Shown piece by piece: positions 24,292-33,224 of a stretch of DNA of 41,921 bases. The translations under genes and the position numbers were made by a program. The notes below the pieces were generated by a model. That model made no database searches. It was not told where the DNA came from and saw only the letters and a program-made list of their open reading frames with translations. Source of the DNA: Planctomycetota bacterium (GTDB lineage Bacteria; Planctomycetota; UBA1135; JAKEFM01); assembly GCA_022616055.1 (NCBI GenBank), contig JAKEFM010000167.1:1-41921 (forward strand), read 5' to 3'. How positions within the stretch are numbered: position 1 is the first letter of the stretch; each line of letters opens with the position of its first letter.

Positions 24292-24657
24292 TCATCGCTC
24301 GAAGAGGACGATCCCTTCGGACACCGCCCGGCGCAGGAGGGGATTGCCGGAGGCGACCATCCGGCGAACCTCCTCGACGGTGTAGGGGAAGACGTCGACC
24401 GGGACGGGCGCCCCGGAGGGGAGGAGATCCGGGATCCGATCGAACCATCGCGGGTGCACGGAGGCCTCGAGCTCGACGAGGACGTCGGCGTCGCTCCTCG
24501 CCCGGTGGTCCCCTCTCGCCAGGGACCCGAAGAGGAGGACCCGCCTCACGTCGAGACGCCGGGAGCCCAGCTCCCGGGCCCAGCCACGGAGCCAGCCGAC
24601 GACCGCCTCACGGTCGAGCGAGAACAGCCTCACAGTGTCGGAGGATTCCTTCGGCAT
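24292..24657 (-). CDS. MNT-type nucleotidyltransferase, partner of the HEPN protein
   Basis: A 121-residue minimal nucleotidyltransferase with LLFGSLARGDHRARSDADVLVEL, the GS...DxD signature of the MNT family, and a third acidic position in VDVFPY. In characterised HEPN-MNT pairs the MNT protein is an antitoxin that adds AMP to the HEPN RNase. The ATG at 24657 overlaps the HEPN gene by 50 bases; a GTG at 24633 is an alternative start that shortens it by eight residues. It is directly followed by moeA. Toxin-antitoxin function here is inferred from the pairing. Confidence 0.85.
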   Translation of the reverse strand: MPKESSDTVRLFSLDREAVVGWLRGWARELGSRRLDVRRVLLFGSLARGDHRARSDADVLVELEASVHPRWFDRIPDLLPSGAPVPVDVFPYTVEEVRRMVASGNPLLRRAVSEGIVLFER

Positions 24658-25003
24658 GGGAAACGGCGCGTTTCGCGTCCGCCTCTCCGAAGTACTGGGA
24701 CGGGTAGCCGCTCTCGAAGCCGTTGGGGTGGCGCGCCGGGACGTAGTGGCGGTCCAGCTCAGGCGCGGCATCCAGGATCTCCTTCCCGGGGCGCTCGTTC
24801 GGTTCGAGGGTCTCGAGGAGCCGGAGGACCCCATGGCCCCAGGCCTCGGCCCCCCTCCGCTCGTGGAGGGCCTCCGCGGCCTTCTCCGCGCACTGTTGCG
24901 CGACGAAGCAGGACCACTCGAACCTCCCGGCCCGCGCGTTCTCCTGGGCCACCTTCAGGTCGATCCTCGCCTGCGCGATCCAATCCTCGTGTCGGCGTGC
25001 CAC
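24608..25003 (-). CDS. HEPN domain protein
   Basis: A 131-residue all-helical HEPN protein: DWIAQARIDLKVAQENARAG followed by SCFVAQQCAEKAAEALHER, the family's AqQaaEKa core, then ELDRHYVPARHPNG. R85 and H92 (six residues between) could form the RX4-6H nuclease motif of toxic HEPN proteins. It is paired by overlap with the MNT gene. I chose the GTG at 25003 because upstream codons lack the family pattern. Divergent from the RND adaptor gene across a 151-base gap. It may be a toxin, but some HEPN-MNT pairs are simply housekeeping accessory genes. Confidence 0.8.
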   Translation of the reverse strand: MARRHEDWIAQARIDLKVAQENARAGRFEWSCFVAQQCAEKAAEALHERRGAEAWGHGVLRLLETLEPNERPGKEILDAAPELDRHYVPARHPNGFESGYPSQYFGEADAKRAVSHAEGILRHCEAVLARP

Positions 25004-25154
25004 GGCGCGAGCATAACGGGGCGCCCGGAAGGGCTTCCACCCGCCCCCCCCCGCAGGCGGGCGATAAGATGCGCCCGGGTCGGCCCCGCGATCGGTCCGG
25101 GAACTCAACGGAACGACCTGGAGTTCGTATCCCGGCTCGCCCGCCCCCCCTGTC

Positions 25155-26417
25155 GTGCGAAGCGCTCCCCCCCTCCTCCTCGTCCTCCTCGCCGCCTGCG
25201 CGGCGGCCTGCGAGATGAAGTCCGGCGGCCCCCCGGGGGCCGAGGCCGGCGGCGCGGCCGCGGGGAAGCCCGCCGGGGCCTCGGCCCGCGTCCGGGTCGC
25301 GCCGGTCTCCCGCGGGGAGATCGCCGCCTTCCTGGAGACGACCGCCACGGTCGAGTCCGAGGCGATGGTCGACATCTACCCCAAGGCCGGGGGGGTCCTG
25401 CGATCCCTCGAGGCCGAGGAGGGGACGGCGGTGGCCGCGGGGGCCGTCCTCGCCCGGATCGAGGACGAGGACGCGACCCTGAACGAGCGCAACGCCCGGG
25501 TCGCCCACGACGAGGCCGTCCACCGACAGGCGCACGCCGCCCTCGCCCTCGAGGAGGCCGGCAAGAAGGCCGAGCAGGCCCGGATCGCTGCCGAGCAGGC
25601 GAAGCGCGACTGGGACCGGACGCGGGCGATGGCCTCCCCGGAGGAGACGGGACGCCCCGTCGTCGTCGCCCCCAAGGAGGTCGAGGCCGCCAAGCTCGCC
25701 TGGGAACGAGCCGAGGGGGAGCGGGCTCTCGCCGACTTCGGGGTGAAGAAGGCGGGCCTCGACCAGGCCTCCGCGAAGGTCGCCGTCGAGAAGGCGCAGA
25801 TCGCCTGGGACCTCGCCAAGCGCCGCCTCGCCGACACCCGGATCGTCGCCCCCTTCCCGGGGGTCGTCGCCGACCGCCGCGTGAAGGTCGGGGAGACCGT
25901 GTCGAGCGCGACCCGGGCCTTCTCGATCGTCGACGCCGCGCGCCTGCGGGTGACTCTCCCGCGCCCGCAGCGGGAGCTCCCCCTCGTCCGCGAGGGACTG
26001 ACCCTCGTCGCGTGGAGCGAGGCGCTGCCGGGCCGGGAGTTCGCGGGGAGGGTGCTCCGGGTGAGCCCGACGGTCGACCCCGCGACCGGGAACTTCCGCC
26101 TGACCGCCGAGATCGACGCCGGGGACGGGGGCCTGCGCCCCGGGATGCTGGTGCGCGTCAAGATCACGACCGACAAGCGGGCCGATGCCGTCCTCGTCCC
26201 GAAGAAGGCGGTCCTCTACGAGGGGGCGCAGCCGGTCGTCTTCGCCGTGCGGGACGGGAAGGCCGTGCGCATCCCGGTCGAGGAGGGGTACTCCGACCTC
26301 GAGCGCATGGAGGTCCGCAACGTCGGCGAGGACGGCGTCCGCCCCGACGACCGCGTCGTCGTTGCCGGCGGGGCCGACCTCCGCGACGGCGCGAGCGTCC
26401 TCGTCGTCGAGGGCTAG
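25155..26417 (+). CDS. RND efflux periplasmic adaptor (membrane fusion) lipoprotein
   Basis: The 420-residue protein has a lipoprotein signal (LLVLLAACAAAC; C15 or C19 lipidated), a biotinyl-lipoyl half-motif (about 65-95: IYPKAGGVLRSLEAEEGTAV), a helical hairpin (about 105-220, Ala/Glu/Lys-rich), then TRIVAPFPGVVADRRVKVG and the beta-barrel and proximal domains (RLTAEIDAGDGGLRPGMLV, VLVPKKAVLY). Adaptors bridge an RND pump and an outer membrane channel. GTG start without an obvious ribosome site. It is 14 bases upstream of the first pump, and only one adaptor serves two pumps. No TolC-type gene is in the window. Confidence 0.92.
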   Translation: MRSAPPLLLVLLAACAAACEMKSGGPPGAEAGGAAAGKPAGASARVRVAPVSRGEIAAFLETTATVESEAMVDIYPKAGGVLRSLEAEEGTAVAAGAVLARIEDEDATLNERNARVAHDEAVHRQAHAALALEEAGKKAEQARIAAEQAKRDWDRTRAMASPEETGRPVVVAPKEVEAAKLAWERAEGERALADFGVKKAGLDQASAKVAVEKAQIAWDLAKRRLADTRIVAPFPGVVADRRVKVGETVSSATRAFSIVDAARLRVTLPRPQRELPLVREGLTLVAWSEALPGREFAGRVLRVSPTVDPATGNFRLTAEIDAGDGGLRPGMLVRVKITTDKRADAVLVPKKAVLYEGAQPVVFAVRDGKAVRIPVEEGYSDLERMEVRNVGEDGVRPDDRVVVAGGADLRDGASVLVVEG

Positions 26418-26431
26418 GCCCCCTCGCCGCG

Positions 26432-29400
26432 ATGGACGAGCCGACGCCTCCCCCCCCGGGCGAGCGCCGGAGCCGCTTCGCCGTCATGACGGAGCGGCCC
26501 GTCGCCGTGACGATGAGCTTCCTCGCCGTCGCCGTCTTCGGGCTCGTCTCGCTCGGGAAGCTCCCCCTCAACCTCCTCCCCGACATCTCCTACCCGACGA
26601 TCACGGTCCGCACGGAGTACCCCGGCGCGGCCCCGCAGGACGTCGAGGACCGCCTCTCGAAGCGGGTCCAGGAGGAGCTCTCGACCCTCTCCCGCCTGGC
26701 CCGGATCACGAGCGTGTCCCGCGCCGAGGTCTCCGACGTCATCCTCGAGTTCGACTGGAAGACGCCGATCCCCTTCGCGATGCAGGACGTGCGGGAGCGC
26801 CTCGACAGCGTCGAGCTCCCGCCGGGGGCGGGGCGGCCGCTCCTCCTCCGCTACGACCCCAACCTCGATCCGATCCTGCGCCTCGCCCTCTCGGGCCCGC
26901 AGGACCTCCTCGAGCTGCGCCGCCTCGCCGAGGAGGAGGTGAAGCGCGGCCTCGAGGGGGTCGAGGGGGTGGCGGCCGTGCGCGTCCGGGGGGGGCTCGA
27001 GGAGGAGATCCGCGTCTCCCTCGACCCCTCCGCGATCGCGGGGCTCCACGTCGAGCCCGAGGAGGTGGTGGCGCGCCTCGCCGAGGAGAACCTCAACGCG
27101 ACCGGCGGGAAGTTGGAGGAGGGGGACGCGGAGTACATCGTCCGGACGCTGAACGAGTTCCGCGAGGTCGGCGAGATCGGGGACCTCGTCGTCGCCCGCC
27201 GCGAGGGGGTCGCGGTCCGCCTGAAGGACCTCGCCCGCGTCGAGCGCGGGCACCGGGAGCGGGAGGTCGTCACCCGGGTCGACGGCCGCGAGGCGGTCGA
27301 GATCGACGTCTACCGGGAGGCGGGAGCGAACATCGTCGCCGTGGCGCGCGGCGTCCGGGAGCGGCTCTTCGGGACGGACCAGCAGCGCGCCTACGTCGCG
27401 AGGAAGGGGCTCGACTTCGTCCCGCCCGAGGAGGAGACCAAGCCCCCCCCTGTCGACGCGCCCCCCCCCGCCGACGCGAAGGAGGCCGAGGAGCGGGAGA
27501 AGCAGCGCGAGGGGCGGCGGCGCCAGGCGCGGGTCGAGCACGAGGCGATGACCCGATTCCTCGCCGCCCGGCTGCCGCGCGAGTCTTCCCTCCTCGTCCT
27601 CTCCGACGCCTCGACCTTCATCCGCAACGCGATCGCCGAGGTGAAGGACTCCGCCCTCGTCGGCGGGATCCTCGCCGTCGCGATCCTCTTCCTCTTCCTC
27701 CGGCGGCTCGCGGCCACCGGGATCATCGCCCTCTCGATCCCCGTCTCGATCGTGGCGACCTTCGCGGTCATGCACCTCGCGGGGGTCTCCCTCAACATCA
27801 TGTCCCTCGGCGGCCTCGCCCTCGGGGTGGGGATGATCGTCGACGCCTCGATCGTCGTCCTCGAGTCGATCTCCCGGTGCCGGGAGGAGGGGGACGGGAT
27901 CGTCCGGGCGGCCGTCCGGGGGACCTCGGAGGTGGGAGGCGCGGTCGCGGCGACGACGCTGACGACCGTCGCCGTCTTCTTCCCGATCGTCTTCGTCGAG
28001 GGGATCGCCGGGCAGATCTTCGGGGACCAGGCGCTCACCGTCGTCGGCTCCCTCATGGTCTCCCTCGCCGTCTCCCTCACGCTGATCCCGATGCTCGCCT
28101 CGCGGCGCTTCTCCCTCGCCGGCGGGGCGGCTCGCCTTTCCCTCCTCGAGGGGACGAGCTTCCGCCGGGTGACCCGCGTCGTCCCCTCCGCCCTCTCGGT
28201 CGCGGGGCGCCTCCTCCTGCGCGCCCTCGCCTTCCTCGTCGTCGTCGTCCTTGGCCGGTGCATTCTCCGGTGGACCTTCGCCCTCTTCGGGCTCGCCCTC
28301 CGCCCCCTCTTCCTCGTCTGGGAGAGGCTCTACGATCCCCTCGCCCGGGCCTACCCCGGGGCGCTCGACCGGACCCTGCGCCACCCCCTTCCCGTCCTCG
28401 GCGCCTGCCTCGCCCTCTCCGCGCTCGCCGCCTGGCGGCTCCCCCACCTCGGCGCGGAGCTCCTCCCCGAGGTCCACCAGGGGGAGTTCACCGCGGAGGT
28501 CGGGCTCCCCGTCGGGACCCCGGTCGAGAGGACCGACCGGCTCCTCGCGCCCGTCGCGCAGCAGGTCCGCTCGATCCCCGACGTCGAGTCGACCGTCCTC
28601 GTGAGCGGGGTCGAGCGCACGGCGCTCACGACCTCCGAGGAAGGGGAGCACACGGCCCGCCTGACGGTGCGGGTCCGGTCCGGGCCCGACCACGTCGCGC
28701 GGGAGGACGCCGTCCTCGCCCGCACCCGCGAGATCCTCGGCGCCCTCCCCGAGGTGCAACGGCTGCGGCTGCGCCGTCCGACCTACTTCTCCGTCGCCCC
28801 TCCCGTCGAGGTCGAGATCCGGGGCCAGGACCTCGCCGTCCTCGCCCGGCTCGGCCGGGAGGCGGCCGCCGCCCTCGAGGAGATCCCGGGACTCTTCGAC
28901 GTCCGGACCAGCGTGCGCCGCGGCAATCCCGAGATCCGCGTGACCTTCGACCGGGAGAAGCTCCTCCACTACGGCCTCGACCTCCGGGCGGCCGCCGACC
29001 TTTTGCGGGACGAGGTCCTCGGCCGCGTCGCCTCGACCTTCCCGCGCCGCGAGGAACGGATCGACATCCGCGTCCAGGCCGACGAGGACGAGATCCGCGG
29101 CCTCCATCGGCTCCGGGAGACCGTCGTGAACCCCGGCGCGCCGACCCCGATCCCCCTGAAGGCGGTCGCCCACCTCGAGGTGACGGAGGGTCCGGCCGAG
29201 GTGCGGCGGATCGGGAACCGCCGGGCGGCGGTCGTGACCGCCGCGGTCCAGGGGTTCGACCTGGGCGGTCTCTCCCGGCGGATCGAGACGCGCCTCGCCG
29301 GGATCGAGCGGCCCGAGGGGTACGAGGTCCTGCTCGGAGGGCAGAAGCGCGAGATGGAGCGCGCCCTCGGGAGCCTGCGCTTCGCGCTGTGGCTCGCGAT

Positions 29401-29917
29401 CTTCCTCGTCTACCTCGTGATGGCCGCCCAGTTCGAGTCGATCGTGCAGCCCCTCCTGATCATGCTGACGGTCCCCCTCGGCCTCGTCTTCGTCGTCTTC
29501 GCCCTCGAGGCCTTCGGCCTGCCCCTCTCCGTCGTCGTCTTCCTCGGGCTGATCCTCCTCGCCGGCCTCGTCACGGACAACGCGATCGTCCTCCTCGACC
29601 GGGCGAACCAGAAGCGCCGGGCGGGGCTGTCGGTGCACGAGGCCCTCCTCGAGGCGGCCGGCGCCCGGCTGCGGCCGATCCTGATGACGACCCTGACGAC
29701 GATCCTGGGCCTCCTCCCGATGACCGGGTGGCTGAAGGGGATCCCGCTGCTCGGGGACCTCGGGGGAGGGGAGGGGACGGAGCTCCAGACGCCGATGGCG
29801 ATCACCGTCGTGGTCGGCCTCGCTGGCTCGACCCTCCTCACCCTCTTCGTCATCCCCGTCGCGTACCGGCTCGTCCTGCGGGATCGGCCCCCGGCGACCG
29901 CGGAGAGCCCGGCGTGA
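26432..29917 (+). CDS. RND efflux pump, HAE-type, with inserts
   Basis: The 1161-residue inner membrane pump shows FAVMTERPVAVTM in helix 1, PDISYPTITVRTEYPGA, LGVGMIVDASIVVLES in helix 4 (D471 kept, next residue Ala) and LAGLVTDNAIVLLDRAN in helix 10. It lacks the AcrB-type lysine there, like many non-proteobacterial pumps. Two oddities stand out. One is a charged, Pro-rich insertion (about 313-385: PPEEETKPPPVDAPPP, EAEEREKQREGRRRQ) before helix 2. The other is an extra hydrophobic region (about 575-620: LRALAFLVVVVLGRC, LRWTFALFGLALRP) between helices 6 and 7. Substrate unknown; drug or metal export by proton antiport. Its stop overlaps the second pump start (GTGA). Confidence 0.93.
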   Translation: MDEPTPPPPGERRSRFAVMTERPVAVTMSFLAVAVFGLVSLGKLPLNLLPDISYPTITVRTEYPGAAPQDVEDRLSKRVQEELSTLSRLARITSVSRAEVSDVILEFDWKTPIPFAMQDVRERLDSVELPPGAGRPLLLRYDPNLDPILRLALSGPQDLLELRRLAEEEVKRGLEGVEGVAAVRVRGGLEEEIRVSLDPSAIAGLHVEPEEVVARLAEENLNATGGKLEEGDAEYIVRTLNEFREVGEIGDLVVARREGVAVRLKDLARVERGHREREVVTRVDGREAVEIDVYREAGANIVAVARGVRERLFGTDQQRAYVARKGLDFVPPEEETKPPPVDAPPPADAKEAEEREKQREGRRRQARVEHEAMTRFLAARLPRESSLLVLSDASTFIRNAIAEVKDSALVGGILAVAILFLFLRRLAATGIIALSIPVSIVATFAVMHLAGVSLNIMSLGGLALGVGMIVDASIVVLESISRCREEGDGIVRAAVRGTSEVGGAVAATTLTTVAVFFPIVFVEGIAGQIFGDQALTVVGSLMVSLAVSLTLIPMLASRRFSLAGGAARLSLLEGTSFRRVTRVVPSALSVAGRLLLRALAFLVVVVLGRCILRWTFALFGLALRPLFLVWERLYDPLARAYPGALDRTLRHPLPVLGACLALSALAAWRLPHLGAELLPEVHQGEFTAEVGLPVGTPVERTDRLLAPVAQQVRSIPDVESTVLVSGVERTALTTSEEGEHTARLTVRVRSGPDHVAREDAVLARTREILGALPEVQRLRLRRPTYFSVAPPVEVEIRGQDLAVLARLGREAAAALEEIPGLFDVRTSVRRGNPEIRVTFDREKLLHYGLDLRAAADLLRDEVLGRVASTFPRREERIDIRVQADEDEIRGLHRLRETVVNPGAPTPIPLKAVAHLEVTEGPAEVRRIGNRRAAVVTAAVQGFDLGGLSRRIETRLAGIERPEGYEVLLGGQKREMERALGSLRFALWLAIFLVYLVMAAQFESIVQPLLIMLTVPLGLVFVVFALEAFGLPLSVVVFLGLILLAGLVTDNAIVLLDRANQKRRAGLSVHEALLEAAGARLRPILMTTLTTILGLLPMTGWLKGIPLLGDLGGGEGTELQTPMAITVVVGLAGSTLLTLFVIPVAYRLVLRDRPPATAESPA

Positions 29918-32900
29918 GCGCGCGCCGCTTCGGGTGGATCGCGTGGGCCGTCTCGCGCCCCGTCACGATGGGCATGGTCTTCCTCGCCCTCCTCGGGGTC
30001 GGGGCGATCGCGACCTGGCGCATCCCGATCGCACTCGTCCCGAACGGCTGGGGCGAGCAGAGCGTCTCGATCGGCGTCCCCTTCCCCGACGCCAACCCCC
30101 GCGAGGTCGAGGAGCGGGCGGTCCGGCCCGTCGAGGAGGAGATGCGCACGATCCCGGGCGTGCGCTCCGTCTCCTCCATGAGCCGGGAGGGGATCGGGTG
30201 GATCAACGTACGGTTCCACGGCCGCGTCGAAATGGACCTGGCCTACGCGGACGTCCGCGACCGCATCGAGCGCGTCCGCCCCTCCCTGCCGGAGCGGATC
30301 CCGAGGATCTGGACCTGGCGGTTCAGCCTCGAGGACATGCCCGTCGTCTGGTGCGCCTTCCTCTTCGAGGAGCAGGAGGAGCGCTCGAACTGGCTCGTCG
30401 AGGAGGTCATCCAGAAGCGCCTCGAGGCGGTCGACGGGGTCGCCCGCGTCGAGATCTGGGGCCTGATGGACGAGACGGTCCGGATCTACCTCGACGAGGA
30501 CCGGGTCCGGGCGAGCCGCCTCGACCTGCGCGAGGTCGTGACGCGGCTCTCGCGCGACAACTTCGCGGTCCCGGCGGGGAAGGTCGAGGAGGGGGGGAAG
30601 CGCTTCCTCCTGCGCTCGGACGCGAAGTTCAAGAATCTCGAGGAGATCCGCTCGATCCCGGTCGCCCCGGGGGTCACGGTCGCCGACCTCGGGGAGGTGC
30701 GGGAGGTGCGCGCCGTCCGCCAGCGCCTCTTCCGCGTGAACGGGAAGTACGCCTACCACGCGGCGATCTACCGCGAGAGCAACGCGAACGCGGTCGAGGT
30801 CTCCCACCGCCTCGTCGGGGCCTTCGAGGGGCTCGAGCGCGACCCCGCCCTCGCGGGCCTCTCCATCCAGCGGTTTTTCGACCAGGGGAAGATGATCGAG
30901 CGGAGCCTCACCGACCTCGGCACGACCTCCCTCGAGGGGGCGGCGCTCGCGGTCGTCGTCCTCCTCCTCTTCCTGCGGCGGATGCGGGCGACGCTCCTCG
31001 TCGCGGCCGCGATCCCCGCCTCCGTCCTCCTCGTCCTTCCCCTCCTCTACTTCCGCGGCGACTCCTTCAACCTCCTGACGATGATGGGGGTGACACTCGC
31101 CATCGGGATGCTCGTCGACAACGCGATCGTCGTCACCGAGAACACGATCCGGCTGCGGGAGGAGGGGCGCCCGATCGGGGAGGCCTCCGTCGAGGGTCCC
31201 TCCGAGGTCGGGCTCGCCGTCCTCGCCTCGAGCCTGACGACGGTGATCGTCTTCGCCCCCCTCATCTTCCTCTCCCAGGAGCGCAACCTCCGGCTCGCCA
31301 TGGAGGCGATCGGCCTCCCCCTCTGCGCCTCGATCCTCGCCTCCCTCGTCCTCGCCCTCTTCTTCCAGCCGACCGCCGCGAAGGCGCTCCTGCGCGATCG
31401 CGCCCCACGATCCGCGCGCCTGTTCTCCCGCCTTCCCCTCGCGGGGAAGGTCTTCCCCGCCGTCAACCGGGGTCAGGTCGCCGTCCTCGCCTGGTGCCTG
31501 CGCCACCGGATCCTCGCGACCCTCGGCACGGTCCTCCTCCTCGCCTCCTACGGGATCCCGGGGAGCCACCTCCAGAAGGTCGGGGACCAGGGGGACGAGG
31601 CGGGGGAATACGAGTTCCGGATCGAGCTCCCGCGCAACTTCACCCTCGCCGAGGCGAGCGAGGAGGTCGGGGTCTACGAGCGCTTCCTCTCCGAGCGGAA
31701 GGCTTCCCTCGGCTACAAGGACCTCGGCGCGGGCTTCGACCGCTCGACCGGCTGGATCTCCCTCTACTACGAGAGCGGCCTCTCCCTCGAGGCCCGGCGC
31801 GCCCTCGCCAAGCGCCTGCGGGACGAGCTCCCCAAGCGGCCCGGCATCCGCCTGCGGCTCGATGTCCCGGGGGAGGACGGCGAGTTGCGCCGGAACGCCG
31901 ACGGCCTGCGCCTCGCCCTGACCGGGCCCGACTCGGAGACCCTGGCCACCCTCGCCGAGGAGGTGAAGGAGCGCCTCGGCGCCGACCCGGTCTTCGAGTC
32001 GATCGAGACCGCGATCGAGCGCGGGACGGAGGAGATGCGGGTCGAGCTCGACCGCGACCGCCTGCGGGATCTCAACGTCTCCCCCGCCGCCGTCCGCGGG
32101 ACGATCGAGTGGGCGCTGCGCGGCTTCCCCCTCGCCCGCTTCGAGGAGGAGGGGCGCGAGCGCCTCCTCCTCGTCGGCTTCGACCCCGAGGGGCGCGACG
32201 ACCTCGGCCATCTGCGCGACCTCTCCGTCTTCTCCGAGTCGGGCTCCTCCTACCCCCTCTCCGCCTTCGCGAAGTTCGTCGGGGGGAAGTCCTACCGCGA
32301 GATCCGGCGGCGCGACGGGAAGACCCGCCTGGTCGTCACCGCCCGGGTGAGCGAGCGCGACACCTTCCGCGCCTGGTCGCACGTCTCCTCCGCCCTCGCC
32401 GGCATGGAGTTCCCGCGCGGCTACGGCTGGGAGGAGGACGGCGGGGCGCGCGAGCTCGAGGACACCTTCATGGAGCTCTTCGCGACGCTCAACCTCTCGA
32501 TCGTCCTCGTCTACTTCCTGATGGGGATCCTCTTCGAGTCGGCCATCCTCCCCCTCTCGATCCTCTTCACGATCCCGTTCGCCGGCCTCGGCGCCGTCTG
32601 GGCGCTCTACCTGACCGGGACGCCCCTCGACCCGGTCGGGTTCATCGGCGTGATCCTCCTCGTCGGCGTCGTCGTCAACAACGGGATCGTCCTGATCGAC
32701 CGCGTGAACCAGCTGCGCCGCGAGCACGGGATGGAACGTCGCGCGGCGGTCCTCAAGGGCTCGCACGACCGGCTGCGCCCCGTCCTGATGACGGCCCTCA
32801 CGACGATTCTCGGCCTCCTCCCGATGGCGGTGGCCGAGAGCAATCCGCAGGAGGGGATCTCCTACCGCGCCCTCGCGATCGCGGTAGCCGGCGGGCTCGC

Positions 32901-33054
32901 CGTCTCGACCCTCTTCACCCTCTGGGTCGTGCCGCTCTTCTACACCCTCGTCGACGACCTCGGCGCCGCGGTCCGTTCCGCGTTCGGGCGGGCGCTGCGA
33001 TCCCGCAAAGCGGCTCCGGGCATCGGAGCGGCGCTCTCCAGCGCACCCGAGTAG
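29914..33054 (+). CDS. RND efflux pump, HAE-type, second of pair
   Basis: The 1046-residue pump has the standard RND length. Landmarks are WIAWAVSRPVTMGMVFLAL (helix 1), FPDANPREVEERAVRPVEEE, LAIGMLVDNAIVVTENTI (helix 4, D then N), and VGVVVNNGIVLIDRVNQLR (helix 10). It lacks the inserts of the first pump, and the two are clearly divergent. Two different pumps encoded in tandem may form a heterotrimer, as in MdtBC, or two separate trimers sharing one adaptor; this is inference. GTG start overlapping the first pump stop by four bases. The last 30 residues are Arg/Ala-rich and cytosolic. Confidence 0.93.
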   Translation: MSARRFGWIAWAVSRPVTMGMVFLALLGVGAIATWRIPIALVPNGWGEQSVSIGVPFPDANPREVEERAVRPVEEEMRTIPGVRSVSSMSREGIGWINVRFHGRVEMDLAYADVRDRIERVRPSLPERIPRIWTWRFSLEDMPVVWCAFLFEEQEERSNWLVEEVIQKRLEAVDGVARVEIWGLMDETVRIYLDEDRVRASRLDLREVVTRLSRDNFAVPAGKVEEGGKRFLLRSDAKFKNLEEIRSIPVAPGVTVADLGEVREVRAVRQRLFRVNGKYAYHAAIYRESNANAVEVSHRLVGAFEGLERDPALAGLSIQRFFDQGKMIERSLTDLGTTSLEGAALAVVVLLLFLRRMRATLLVAAAIPASVLLVLPLLYFRGDSFNLLTMMGVTLAIGMLVDNAIVVTENTIRLREEGRPIGEASVEGPSEVGLAVLASSLTTVIVFAPLIFLSQERNLRLAMEAIGLPLCASILASLVLALFFQPTAAKALLRDRAPRSARLFSRLPLAGKVFPAVNRGQVAVLAWCLRHRILATLGTVLLLASYGIPGSHLQKVGDQGDEAGEYEFRIELPRNFTLAEASEEVGVYERFLSERKASLGYKDLGAGFDRSTGWISLYYESGLSLEARRALAKRLRDELPKRPGIRLRLDVPGEDGELRRNADGLRLALTGPDSETLATLAEEVKERLGADPVFESIETAIERGTEEMRVELDRDRLRDLNVSPAAVRGTIEWALRGFPLARFEEEGRERLLLVGFDPEGRDDLGHLRDLSVFSESGSSYPLSAFAKFVGGKSYREIRRRDGKTRLVVTARVSERDTFRAWSHVSSALAGMEFPRGYGWEEDGGARELEDTFMELFATLNLSIVLVYFLMGILFESAILPLSILFTIPFAGLGAVWALYLTGTPLDPVGFIGVILLVGVVVNNGIVLIDRVNQLRREHGMERRAAVLKGSHDRLRPVLMTALTTILGLLPMAVAESNPQEGISYRALAIAVAGGLAVSTLFTLWVVPLFYTLVDDLGAAVRSAFGRALRSRKAAPGIGAALSSAPE

Positions 33055-33224
33055 CGACTTCTCCCCTGGCTTCGTTCTTCCGCGACCGGGCTCCTCCACA
33101 GAGCGGACCGAGGGTCGAGGTCGCCACGTCCTAGAGTCCACCCGGCCGTCGATCGCGGAATCTGCGGTTCCCCTCGTTGGGGCCGCGTGCGATCATTCCG
33201 ACGCTCCCCGCCCGAGGTGTGGCG

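Noticed and set aside
24635..29917. Very long plus-strand open frames, such as a 1760-codon frame and a 2138-codon frame over 17147-23563
   Set aside because: They are Arg/Gly/Pro/Glu-rich shadows of real genes in a GC-rich genome; only the part from 26432 onward (the RND pump) has family motifs.
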